From NCBI GenBank assembly GCA_035293985.1, contig DATGLS010000023.1, forward strand, positions 1 to 62,760: a DNA stretch of 62,760 nt, in the 5' to 3' direction. A program made the position numbers and the translations under genes. Position 1 is the first letter of the stretch. Each line of letters starts with the position of its first letter. Below, piece by piece: positions 25,857-33,755 of the stretch. Source of the stretch: JAVDCA01 sp035293985 (GTDB lineage Bacteria > Pseudomonadota > Alphaproteobacteria > Rhizobiales > Xanthobacteraceae). Under the pieces are notes generated by a model, which was given only the letters and a program-made list of their open reading frames with translations, was not told the origin of the DNA and did not search any database.

Positions 25857-26402
25857 TCAGTGCATATGCATGGTTCCGCCGCCGGGGATCTGCATGGTGT
25901 TGCCGGGCGTGCGCGCCGGCGCGTTCGTGGGTGCCTGGGCGCCGACGGCCTGCACGTCATATTCGATGTCGACCTTGCCGGCCTTCTCGAAAGTGAGCGT
26001 GCCCTTGATATGGTCGCCCTGTTTGAGCGGCTGCTTGAGGCCGGTCATCATCACGTGCTCACCGCCGGGCTCGAGCTGCACGGTCTCCCCCGGCTTGAGC
26101 TCGAGACCGCCCTTGAGCGGGCGCATCTGCATCATGCCGTTCGCCATGGTCATCTCATGGATATCGGCATTGCGCGCTGCCTCCGAGGTGACGGCGACGA
26201 GCCGGTCGGGTGTCGTGCCGGTATTGGTGACCGTGAAGTAGCCGGCGCCGGCCGTCGCGCCGCTCGGCGTCGCGCGCGCCCACGGGTTGCTGATCACGAT
26301 GGCGCCCGCCTTGTAGTCGCCGGCGTGCGCGGTCGATGCCGCGAGCGCGGCGGTGAGGAGAAGCGTCGGTGCGATGAGCTTGGCGATGAGTCTGACAGTC
26401 AT
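25857..26402 (-). CDS. PCu(A)C-family periplasmic copper chaperone
   Basis: A 181-residue exported protein. The signal peptide is MTVRLIAKLIAPTLLLTAAL, ending AHAGD at about residue 28. The PCu(A)C domain (about 30-150) carries the copper-binding set: IHEMTMANGMMQM, followed about 20 residues later by GGEHVMMTGL. A histidine/methionine-rich tail (MQIPGGGTMHMH) may add a second copper site. Family members deliver Cu(I) to cytochrome oxidase CuA or Cox assembly. Two genes upstream on the same strand (DUF2946 and a DedA-like protein) look co-transcribed. The start is the ATG directly before the signal peptide. Confidence 0.9.
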   Translation of the reverse strand: MTVRLIAKLIAPTLLLTAALAASTAHAGDYKAGAIVISNPWARATPSGATAGAGYFTVTNTGTTPDRLVAVTSEAARNADIHEMTMANGMMQMRPLKGGLELKPGETVQLEPGGEHVMMTGLKQPLKQGDHIKGTLTFEKAGKVDIEYDVQAVGAQAPTNAPARTPGNTMQIPGGGTMHMH

Positions 26403-26478
26403 GGTGCGTGCTTTCGTGGATTCGCGAGGGAGCTGCCGGTCGGTCGCGACCGGAGCGAGCGGCAATGATGCGTGTCTT

Positions 26479-26844
26479 TCACACAGGCGGCGCGCGGGCG
26501 AGCCCGGCACGCGAGACGATCCGGCTCGCTGGCGCGGCGCCCGGCGAAGGCAGGATCGGCGCCCCGGCCCCGTAGATGCGAACCGCGGTCGGCATCCCTG
26601 ATGGTGGCAGGTCGGCCGAGCCACTGCAGGCCAGGGGGCAGAAAGGACACTCGGATCCGCGGCCCGGTACCGGCGGCACAGGGATATCGGGCGCGCCGGG
26701 TGAATTCCAATCGTGGCCGGGTGCACAGATGGCGGCCGCGAAGGCCGCGCCCGGGGCCCCGACGCCGGCGAGCATGGCCTGCAGCGCCAGCCCATAGGCG
26801 GCGACAAGCGCAATCAGCCGACGCGAGAGGCCAGTTCGGCACAT
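26479..26844 (-). CDS. DUF2946 family protein (copper-linked)
   Basis: A 121-residue protein. An N-terminal hydrophobic signal-anchor (about 10-38: LIALVAAYGLALQAMLAGVG) is followed by a short extracytoplasmic domain with the cysteine cluster ECPFCPLACSG (about residues 65-75) and proline/alanine-rich ends. The CPxC-type cluster and early CAPGHD are the hallmark of DUF2946 proteins, which usually lie beside PCu(A)C or TonB copper genes. The neighbour downstream (76 bp) is indeed PCu(A)C. A role in periplasmic copper handling is inferred from this pairing. Confidence 0.75.
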   Translation of the reverse strand: MCRTGLSRRLIALVAAYGLALQAMLAGVGAPGAAFAAAICAPGHDWNSPGAPDIPVPPVPGRGSECPFCPLACSGSADLPPSGMPTAVRIYGAGAPILPSPGAAPASRIVSRAGLARAPPV

Positions 26845-26892
26845 GAATCTATTGTAGCGAGCGCCGGACGGCCGCGTCCAATGCGCAAGTAT

Positions 26893-27495
26893 TCAGCGCA
26901 GACGGATCGGTTCGCCGCGCCACGCGGCGGTCGCGCCGCGGAACGCCAGGATGCGCTGGCGTGCGAAGGCGGTGGCGGTGAGCAGCGCGAGCAGCAGCGG
27001 CCAAGTCCACAGACCCATCGTGCCCTCGATTGCATGGCCGAATATGGTAACGAGATAAAGCATCATCACCACGTAAGACGCCGACACGCAGATCGTCGCC
27101 ACCGCAAAGCGCACGAGCGAGACCCGCGCGAATCCGCACGCGACGCCTGCGACGAGAATGAGGCCGGGAACGAACCGGCAGAGCGCAATGAGCGCGACGA
27201 GGTCGCGCCGGAATACGTCGCCGAAGGCACGCACCCGCTCGTCCACCGCGTGTCGCTGCAGCCACGGCAGCCGTCGCGCGCCGGCGCCGATGCCGTAAAG
27301 GGCAAGATCGCTCGCCAGGATCACGCCCGCGATGGCGGCGACCGTCTCACCGGCCGGCGCGAAGTGGTTCGTCATCAAGTAGGCGCCGAGCACGATGGCC
27401 AGGTCTTCATGCGCGATCGGCAGCACCCCGCGCGAGGCTGGTCGCTCGAGCGACACCGAATCGAGACTTGCAATTGGGGAAGCAACGCGTTGCAT
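26893..27495 (-). CDS. DedA/VTT-type membrane protein
   Basis: A 200-residue membrane protein with the SNARE-associated (VTT/DedA) signature. The N-terminal re-entrant region is VLPIAHEDLAIVLGAYLM. A helix (ETVAAIAGVILASDLALYGI) is followed by GIGAGARRLPWLQRHAVDER. The arginine/glycine motif LIALCRFVPGLILVAGVACG (canonically F.gRf.Pg.R) comes next, then two further hydrophobic helices. DedA proteins are thought to move lipids or ions across the membrane. It leads a likely operon with DUF2946 (gap 48 bp) and PCu(A)C. The start at 27495 has only a weak ribosome binding site. Confidence 0.75.
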   Translation of the reverse strand: MQRVASPIASLDSVSLERPASRGVLPIAHEDLAIVLGAYLMTNHFAPAGETVAAIAGVILASDLALYGIGAGARRLPWLQRHAVDERVRAFGDVFRRDLVALIALCRFVPGLILVAGVACGFARVSLVRFAVATICVSASYVVMMLYLVTIFGHAIEGTMGLWTWPLLLALLTATAFARQRILAFRGATAAWRGEPIRLR

Positions 27496-27961
27496 ATGCG
27501 GTCGCCCGGGTTTTCCTCACGCAACAGGACTCTTGTGGCCCCGCTTTTTGTACCTGGCCGGTCGCCCATCGGCCCGACTGCTCGATCTTGGCTCAGTCAT
27601 GCGAAGATCGCAAGGCAGGATTGAACTTTTTGCGCAACTCATAATTGAATCTGCGAGCCAGAAATATCCTGATTTCTTCCGGCTAAACTATTGAGAAGCT
27701 CCCATTTTTATTCCGTCTTTATGTCGAAGGACCGGACGGCATAGTCTTGAACGCGCGCGTCGCGTGTATGTGGCGCCGCGGCACGCCCATTTGAAAGATC
27801 GCCCGCGAGCACCTCGCCGCGATGCTTGCGAGCTTCCCACATCGCCACGCACGTCTGCTTTTTTGCGATGCGCGCGAGCCGCGGGCAGGTAGGCCGCATA
27901 CCGCGAACGTGCCGGGCACGTCGAAAACTGCTATGGTTGAATCGGCTCGACGGAGGCGACG
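27496..27961. other. Intergenic region between divergent genes
   Basis: A 466 bp gap with an AT-rich stretch at about 27620-27720, markedly unlike the surrounding GC-rich sequence. It probably contains promoters for both neighbours; no reading frame in it looks real. Confidence 0.4.
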
Positions 27962-28315
27962 ATGTCAGCGAACCGTTCGATGAAGTCCGATGAGCCGCCC
28001 GCGCCTGCGGAAATGGGCCGCATCTTGCCGTTCGAGCCTCGGCGCAAGATCGCACGACCTAACGACCGACCGCCGACGCGGCTGAGCGATCCCTCGCCGA
28101 TCGAGGGTTTGGAAAAATATTCCCGTCCGCGCGAAGACTCGGAAGACTACCGCTACCGCATGCGCGCCAACCTCGCCGCGATCGTGCTGGTGGGATTGCT
28201 GATCTGGTGCGGCTTCTGGCTGTTCAACACGCTCGCCGAGATGCGCAAGGTGCAGGACTGCATCCTGATGGGCCGCACCAACTGCGCCCCGATCAGCGTG
28301 CCGACCGAGCGCTGA
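27962..28315 (+). CDS. Single-pass membrane protein, function unknown
   Basis: A 117-residue protein with a clear GGAGG ribosome binding site. The N-terminal 65 residues are charged and proline-rich (RILPFEPRRKIARPNDRP, ending EDYRYRMRAN). One transmembrane segment follows (about 70-90: LAAIVLVGLLIWCGFWLFNT), then a short tail with two cysteines (VQDCILMGRTNCAPI), which could form a disulphide in the periplasm. The CxxxGRxNC end is typical of small conserved Rhizobiales membrane proteins of unknown role. It lies 274 bp upstream of the acpXL cluster on the same strand, but the gap suggests an independent promoter for acpXL. Confidence 0.65.
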   Translation: MSANRSMKSDEPPAPAEMGRILPFEPRRKIARPNDRPPTRLSDPSPIEGLEKYSRPREDSEDYRYRMRANLAAIVLVGLLIWCGFWLFNTLAEMRKVQDCILMGRTNCAPISVPTER

Positions 28316-28589
28316 CGGGGCCGCCGAGCGGCGCCTGGTGGGCCGCCGGACCGCTCCCAAATCCGGTTCCCATTCAAGGCCTTGCGCGTCGACGCAGACG
28401 GCGCCTCGGCGGCAATCTGGCGGTTGACGAAACCCGCCGCGGCATTGCGCTCGCGGGCCCACTTGTTTATACGGGCGGGCGAGTAGCGGGTGCACATAGC
28501 GGGCCGCCCAAGCCCAGCCGGGGGAATCGCGCGCCGCCATCGTCTTCGTGTTGGCGCGCTGGGAAAACCAGAAATTTTCCAGAGAGTTG

Positions 28590-28877
28590 ATGATGTCCTC
28601 AACCTTCGACACGGTCGCCAATATCATCGCCGAGACGTGTGACATCCCGCGCGAGAAGATCACGCCCGACAGCCACGCGATCGACGATCTGGGCATCGAC
28701 AGCCTCGACTTTCTCGACATCGCGTTCGCGATCGACAAGGCGTTCGGCATCAAGCTGCCGCTCGAGCAGTGGACGCAGGAAGTCAACGACGGCAAGGCGA
28801 CCACCGAGCAGTACTTCGTGCTCAAGAACCTGTGCGCCCGCATCGACGGTCTGGTTGCCGCCAAGGGAGCCGCTTAG
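28590..28877 (+). CDS. acpXL: Acyl carrier protein AcpXL
   Basis: A 95-residue specialised acyl carrier protein. The phosphopantetheine attachment site is the Ser of GIDSLDFLD (about residue 37), and the surrounding FDTVANIIAETCDIPREKI and KAFGIKLPLEQWTQEVNDG match AcpXL rather than housekeeping AcpP. AcpXL carries the growing C26-C30 chain (27-hydroxyoctacosanoate) for lipid A in Rhizobiales. It starts a seven-gene, same-strand cluster ending with lpxXL, which strengthens the call. Two adjacent ATGs (28590, 28593) are possible starts. The 274 bp upstream gap probably contains the operon promoter. Confidence 0.93.
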   Translation: MMSSTFDTVANIIAETCDIPREKITPDSHAIDDLGIDSLDFLDIAFAIDKAFGIKLPLEQWTQEVNDGKATTEQYFVLKNLCARIDGLVAAKGAA

Positions 28878-28889
28878 GCTCCCTGCCCC

Positions 28890-29363
28890 ATGCGGATCGA
28901 GTACTTCCAGCTCATCGACCACATCGTCGACCTCGACCTCGATGGGCGCACGATCCGCGTCGATGCCCAGGTGCCGCAGGAAAGCACCATCTTCGAAGGG
29001 CATTTTCCCGGCCATCCGCTGATGCCGGGCGTGCTGCTGATCGAGGCGATGGCGCAGACGTCGGGCTGGCTCGTCATCGCGGCCACGAAGTTCGAGCGCA
29101 TGCCGTTCCTCGCCGCCGTCAAGGAGGCGAAGCTGCGGTCATTCGTGATCCCCGGGCAGCTGCTATCGATCACCGCCAAGCTGCTGCATGACGGCTCCGG
29201 CTTCGCGGTCACCAAGGCCTCGGTCACGGTCGCCGGCAAGGCGACCTGCGAGGCCGAGCTGACGCTGCGCGTCATGCCGTTCCCGGACCCGCGCCTGCGC
29301 GCCAACATGGAAGAGGTGGCGGCGCGGATCGGCTTCCCCAAGGAGGCGCTCGCACATGGCTGA
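28890..29363 (+). CDS. fabZXL: 3-hydroxyacyl-ACP dehydratase (FabZ type, VLCFA cluster)
   Basis: A 157-residue hot-dog dehydratase. The active-site block FEGHFPGHPLMPGVL holds the catalytic His, and LLIEAMAQTSG holds the catalytic Glu. The protein would remove water from 3-hydroxyacyl-AcpXL during very-long-chain elongation in the cytosol. It begins 12 bp after acpXL and overlaps the next gene by 8 bp, so translation is probably coupled. The length agrees with FabZ family members. The cluster position (acpXL-fabZXL-fabF2XL) is the one described for Rhizobium. Confidence 0.92.
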   Translation: MRIEYFQLIDHIVDLDLDGRTIRVDAQVPQESTIFEGHFPGHPLMPGVLLIEAMAQTSGWLVIAATKFERMPFLAAVKEAKLRSFVIPGQLLSITAKLLHDGSGFAVTKASVTVAGKATCEAELTLRVMPFPDPRLRANMEEVAARIGFPKEALAHG

Positions 29364-30558
29364 GTTGCCGCGCGAGGCCTGGATCACCGGGATCGGCATC
29401 GTGTCGTGCCTCGGCGAAGGTCTCGAGGCGCACTGGGCGGGCTTTGCCGAGAGCAAGCGCGTCATCGATACGGAAACCTATGCGCCCTACATCGTGCACC
29501 CGCTCGCGCCGATCGACTTCGACAAGCAGATCCCGAAGAAGGGCGACCAGCGGCAGATGGAGCCGTGGCAGCGCATCGGCACCTATGCGGCGGGCCTCGC
29601 GCTCGACTCGGCCGGGGTCAAAGGCAACAAGGAGCTGCTCGGCCGCATGGACATGATCGTCGCGGCCGGTGGCGGCGAGCGCGATGAAGCGGTCGACAGC
29701 GCGATCCTCACCGCGCTGCCGAAGGCGGAGCGTCCCGACATCTTCCTCAACGAACGGCTGATGAACGACCTGCGGCCGACGCTGTTCCTCGCCCAGCTCT
29801 CCAACCTGCTCGCCGGCAACGTCTCGATCGTGCACGGCGTCACGGGCTCGTCGCGCACTTTCATGGGCGAAGAGTCGGCCGGTGCCGATGCGGTGCGCAT
29901 CGCGTTGGCGCGCATCAAGGCGGGGCAGAGCGAGATCGCGTTGGTCGGCGGCTCTTACAATGGCCAGCGCTCCGACGTAGTGATGCTGTTCGAGTTCGGC
30001 GGTTACTGTCTCAAGGGCGAGTTCAAGCCGGTGTGGGAGCGCGCCGCGCAGCCGGGCTTCGCGATCGCGTCGCTCGGCGCGTTTCTGGTGGTCGAGAACC
30101 GCGCGCACGCGGAGGCGCGCGGCGCCACGCCGATCGCGCGGCTGTCGGCGGTCGCGAGCGGTTACTCCGACCGCGGCCAGCCCGGCGCGATCAAGGACGA
30201 GCTCGGCCGCTTGTGGGCGAAGGTGGTCGGCACGCTCGGCCCCGGCGCCGCGGTGATCTCGGGCGCCACCGGCGTCGCGACGGCCACCGCCGAGGAGCGG
30301 GACTTCCTCGCCAGCCATCCCGAGCTGCCGGTCCGCGCCACCGGGACCCTTGTGGGACATGGTGTCGAGCCACAAATGGTGATGAATGTCGCGCTTGCGG
30401 CACTCGCGGTGAGCCGGGGTAAGCTGTTTCCGCCGAACGGGGCGTTCGAGCGGCCGATGGACGGCCCTCTGACCCAGGCGGTGGTGACAGGCGTCGGTCA
30501 CTGGCGCGGCGAAGGGCTCGGGCTCGTCGAAGCGGTCGGTCGAGACGCGCCGGGCTGA
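29356..30558 (+). CDS. fabF2XL: Beta-ketoacyl-ACP synthase homologue lacking the active-site Cys
   Basis: A 400-residue KAS II-fold protein, FabF2XL by position and similarity. The fold motifs ITGIGIVSCLGEG, SEIALVGGS and GTLVGHGVEPQ are kept. The nucleophile region, however, reads SIVHGVTGSSRTFMG where active enzymes have TACAS, so the Cys is absent. The NAHGTST histidine region reads SGATGVATATAEE. It is probably not a condensing enzyme alone; it may be a chain-length-factor-like partner of the intact FabF1XL encoded next. Expression is coupled to fabZ by an 8 bp overlap. The gap to fabF1XL is 77 bp. Confidence 0.88.
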   Translation: MAELPREAWITGIGIVSCLGEGLEAHWAGFAESKRVIDTETYAPYIVHPLAPIDFDKQIPKKGDQRQMEPWQRIGTYAAGLALDSAGVKGNKELLGRMDMIVAAGGGERDEAVDSAILTALPKAERPDIFLNERLMNDLRPTLFLAQLSNLLAGNVSIVHGVTGSSRTFMGEESAGADAVRIALARIKAGQSEIALVGGSYNGQRSDVVMLFEFGGYCLKGEFKPVWERAAQPGFAIASLGAFLVVENRAHAEARGATPIARLSAVASGYSDRGQPGAIKDELGRLWAKVVGTLGPGAAVISGATGVATATAEERDFLASHPELPVRATGTLVGHGVEPQMVMNVALAALAVSRGKLFPPNGAFERPMDGPLTQAVVTGVGHWRGEGLGLVEAVGRDAPG

Positions 30559-30635
30559 GGATTTGTGGGGCGCGTGTTGTTTGTCGGCGAACCGGCATCC
30601 ACTTCGCCGGAACATGCGCTGACAGCGGGGAGAGC

Positions 30636-31919
30636 ATGATGGCTTCCATTCGCGACAAATCGGGCCGGCCCGTCGTCGTGGTGACCGGCATGGGCGTCGT
30701 CACCTCGCTCGCGGCCGGCAAGGACGACAACTGGAAGAAGCTCACCGCCGGCGAGTCGGGCATCCGGTCGATCACTCGCTTCGACACCACCGGGCTCAAG
30801 ACGCGCATCGCCGGCACCGTCGACTTCGTGCCGGTCGATCCCCTCACCTCGCCGGCGCTCGCTGGCCGCCTCGCCGACATGGCCGCCGAGGAAGCGGTGG
30901 CTCAGTCGGGCATCGGATCGAAGGGCCGTTTTCCGGGCCCGCTGTTTCTCGCGGTCGCGCCGGTCGAGGTCGAGTGGCCGCAGCGCCAGGAGCTTGCCAA
31001 GGCATCGGGCGCCAACGATCAGGTCGCCTACGCCGACCTGATCCGCGCGGCGTCGAGCGGCAAGTTCCGTCACTATCACGAACGCTTCATGTTTTCCTCG
31101 GTGTCCGACACTCTCGCGCAGAAATACGGCACCGAAGGCGCGCCCATCTCGCTGTCGACGGCGTGCGCCTCCGGTGCGAGCTCGATCCAGCTCGGCTTCG
31201 AGGCGATCCGCCGCGGCGAAACCAACGCGGCGCTGTGCGTCGCCACCGACGGTTCGGTCAACGTGGAGAGCCTGATCCGCTTCTCGCTGCTGTCCGCGCT
31301 GTCGATCTCCAACGATCCGCCGCAGGGTGCGTCGAAGCCCTTCTCGAAGAACCGCGACGGCTTCGTGATGGCGGAAGGCGCCGGCGCGCTGGTTCTGGAA
31401 AGCTACGAGGCCGCAAAGGCGCGCGGTGCAAACATCCTGGGCGTGATGGCCGGCATCGGCGAGCTCGCCGACAGTTTCCACCGCACCCGCTCGAGTCCGG
31501 ACGGAAAGCCGATCGTCGGGTGCATGCGCAGGGCGCTCGACGACGCCGGTGTCACCCCTGAGGACATCGACTACATAAACGCGCACGGCACCAGCACGCC
31601 GGAGAACGACAAGATGGAATGCCAGTGCGTTATCACGGTATTCGGCGAGCATGCCAAGAAGATCCCGATCTCGTCGACCAAGTCGATGATCGGCCATACC
31701 CTGTCGGCCGCCGGCGCGATCGAGGCGGTGGTCACCCTGATGACGCTCGAGCACCAGCGCATCCCGCCGACCATCAACTACAATGTGCCGGACCCCGGCA
31801 TCACCCTCGACGTGGTGCCGAACGTCGCGCGCGATGCCAAGATGGAGCGGGCGATCTCCAACTCGTTCGGCTTCGGCGGACAGAACGTGTCGCTGGTACT
31901 GGCGCGGGAGCCGGCGTGA
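30636..31919 (+). CDS. fabF1XL: Beta-ketoacyl-ACP synthase (active type, VLCFA cluster)
   Basis: A 427-residue KAS II enzyme with the full catalytic set: Cys in ISLSTACASGASS, His in INAHGTSTPEN, and Lys/His in STKSMIGHTLSAAGA. It would extend the AcpXL-bound chain by two carbons per cycle. VVVTGMGVVTSLAAGKDDNW is the normal N-terminus. Starts at 30636 and 30639 (MMAS) are equivalent choices, after a GGGGAGAG ribosome binding site. The stop overlaps the ATG of the following SDR gene (TGATG), indicating coupled translation. It may pair with the Cys-less FabF2XL encoded upstream. Confidence 0.93.
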   Translation: MMASIRDKSGRPVVVVTGMGVVTSLAAGKDDNWKKLTAGESGIRSITRFDTTGLKTRIAGTVDFVPVDPLTSPALAGRLADMAAEEAVAQSGIGSKGRFPGPLFLAVAPVEVEWPQRQELAKASGANDQVAYADLIRAASSGKFRHYHERFMFSSVSDTLAQKYGTEGAPISLSTACASGASSIQLGFEAIRRGETNAALCVATDGSVNVESLIRFSLLSALSISNDPPQGASKPFSKNRDGFVMAEGAGALVLESYEAAKARGANILGVMAGIGELADSFHRTRSSPDGKPIVGCMRRALDDAGVTPEDIDYINAHGTSTPENDKMECQCVITVFGEHAKKIPISSTKSMIGHTLSAAGAIEAVVTLMTLEHQRIPPTINYNVPDPGITLDVVPNVARDAKMERAISNSFGFGGQNVSLVLAREPA

Positions 31920-32686
31920 TGAGCGAATCCGCGACCAGACGGCGCGCCCTCGTCACCGGCGGGGGACGCGGCCTCGGCTCCGCGATCGTGCGCGCGCTCG
32001 CCAAGGCGGGCGACGACGTCACCTTCACGTATCGCTCGGCGAGCGCCGAGGCGGACGCACTGATCAAGGAGCTCCAATCCGCGCATCCGGCGCAGAGCTT
32101 CGCGGCGCATGGGCTCGATCTTGCTGACAAGGCGGCGGTGGAGGCGTTCGCCGACGCCATCGCGGCCACGGGCCCGTTCGCGGCCTTCGTGCACAACGCC
32201 GGGCAGGGTTACGACGCGCTCGCCGTGACCATGGACCAGACCAAGGCCGAAGCCACCATGCAGGTGAACTACTGGTCGTTCACCCGTCTCGTGAACACCG
32301 TGGTGCGGCCGATGATGCGCGCGCGCTATGGCCGCGTCGCCGTGATCGGCTCGGTGACGGCGCTGCAGGCCAACCAGGGCAATGCGGCGTACGCGGCCTC
32401 GAAGGGCGCCCTGCTCTCTTACGTCCGCACGCTCGCCGTCGAGGTCGCGCGCACCGGCATCACGGTCAACTACGTGGCGCCCGGCTTCATCGACACCGCG
32501 ATGCTGGAGAAATTCGCCAAGTTTCGCGAGCATATGGAGGAGCAGATCCCGGCGCGGCGCTTTGCGACGCCGGACGATGTGGCCTCCGTGGTCGCTTTCC
32601 TTGCGTCACCTGCGGCCGGCTACATCACGGGCGCGGTCGTGCCGGTTGACGGCGGGCTTTCGGCGGCGCTAGGCATCCACCGCTGA
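31919..32686 (+). CDS. SDR-family 3-oxoacyl-ACP reductase-like enzyme
   Basis: A 255-residue short-chain dehydrogenase. The cofactor motif TGGGRGLGSAIVRAL is at residues 13-27 or so, HNAGQG gives the NAG motif, the catalytic Ser lies in GSVTALQA, and YAASKGALL gives Tyr and Lys. PVDGGLSAALG is the normal end. Position between fabF1XL and the MDR reductase suggests it supplies the beta-keto reduction step (FabG role) for chain elongation on AcpXL. The gene overlaps fabF1XL by one base. As I recall it, the classical Rhizobium cluster goes directly from fabF1XL to the alcohol-dehydrogenase-like gene, so this reductase may be a lineage-specific addition. Confidence 0.88.
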   Translation: MSESATRRRALVTGGGRGLGSAIVRALAKAGDDVTFTYRSASAEADALIKELQSAHPAQSFAAHGLDLADKAAVEAFADAIAATGPFAAFVHNAGQGYDALAVTMDQTKAEATMQVNYWSFTRLVNTVVRPMMRARYGRVAVIGSVTALQANQGNAAYAASKGALLSYVRTLAVEVARTGITVNYVAPGFIDTAMLEKFAKFREHMEEQIPARRFATPDDVASVVAFLASPAAGYITGAVVPVDGGLSAALGIHR

Positions 32687-32722
32687 TCCCTTAAATCTAT
32701 CGACGCTGCCCCGGAGACGCGG

Positions 32723-33745
32723 ATGCGTGCGCTCACCCTCGTTGCCGATCGCAAGATCGAGCTAGCCGACATCGTGCCGCCGCCCGCACCTGGCGCCGGC
32801 GAGGTGCAGATCCGTATCAGGGCGGTCGGCCTCAATCACCTCGACCTGTGGGGCTTTCGCGGCATGGCGTTCGCCAAGCGCAAGCTGCCGCTCGTGGTCG
32901 GCGCGGAAGCGGCCGGCGAAATTGCGGCGGTCGGACCGGGCGTGACCGCATTCAAACCGGGCGATCCGGTCGTGATGTATGGCGGCCTCACGTGCGGTAC
33001 CTGCAAAGCTTGTCGCGAAGGCCGCGATAACCTGTGCGAGAACATCAAGGGCATCCTCGGTTTCCACGTCGACGGCTTTGCCCGCGACCTCGTCAACATG
33101 GAGGCCCGCCTCGTCATGCCGGTGCCGGCGGGTGTCAATCTGCGCGACGCCGCCTGCGCGCCGATCGCGTTCTCGACCGTTCAGCACATGCTGTTCGACA
33201 ACGCCAAGCTCGAGCCGGGCGAGACCATCCTGGTGCACGCGGGCGGCTCCGGCATCGGCACCGCCGCGATCAAGATGGCGAAGGCGATCGGTTGCACGGT
33301 CATCACCACGGTCGGCGACGACGCCAAGGCCGAGAAGGCGAAGGCGCTCGGCGCCGACCACGTGATCAACTACCGCGTCGACCGCTTCGAGGGCGTCACC
33401 CGCAAGCTCACGGCGAGGAAGGGCGTCGACGTCGTTTTCGAGCACACCGGCGCCGAGACCTTTCCGGGCTCGCTCCTCTGCCTCAAACGCGGCGGCCGCC
33501 TGGTGACGTGCGGCGCGACCTCGGGCCCGAGCGTGACGTTCAACCTGATGCAGCTCTTTCAGCAGCAGTACCGGATCATCGGGTCGTTCGGCGCGTCGAT
33601 GCGCAACATCCGCGACAGCCTCGTCAAGATGGCGGCCGGGATCACGCCCGTGATCGACCTGGAGGTGCCGCTCGGCGAAATCGAGCGCGGGCTGTCGCGG
33701 CTCGAAAGCCGGCAGGTGTTCGGCAAGATCATCGTCAGCTTCTGA
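32723..33745 (+). CDS. adh2XL: MDR-family reductase of the VLCFA cluster
   Basis: A 340-residue medium-chain dehydrogenase/reductase. The Cys cluster GTCKACREGRDNLCEN, which includes C-x2-C-x2-C-x7-C, is the structural zinc site. ILVHAGGSGIGTAAIKMAKA is the NAD(P)H-binding motif. GVDVVFEHTGAETFPGSL follows. In acpXL clusters this protein (Adh2XL/FabXL5) is considered to carry out the enoyl reduction or another reductive step of elongation; its exact reaction is not proven by sequence. It starts 36 bp after the SDR gene and ends 10 bp before lpxXL, so all belong to one operon. Confidence 0.88.
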   Translation: MRALTLVADRKIELADIVPPPAPGAGEVQIRIRAVGLNHLDLWGFRGMAFAKRKLPLVVGAEAAGEIAAVGPGVTAFKPGDPVVMYGGLTCGTCKACREGRDNLCENIKGILGFHVDGFARDLVNMEARLVMPVPAGVNLRDAACAPIAFSTVQHMLFDNAKLEPGETILVHAGGSGIGTAAIKMAKAIGCTVITTVGDDAKAEKAKALGADHVINYRVDRFEGVTRKLTARKGVDVVFEHTGAETFPGSLLCLKRGGRLVTCGATSGPSVTFNLMQLFQQQYRIIGSFGASMRNIRDSLVKMAAGITPVIDLEVPLGEIERGLSRLESRQVFGKIIVSF

Positions 33746-33755
33746 TCGGCCCGCG

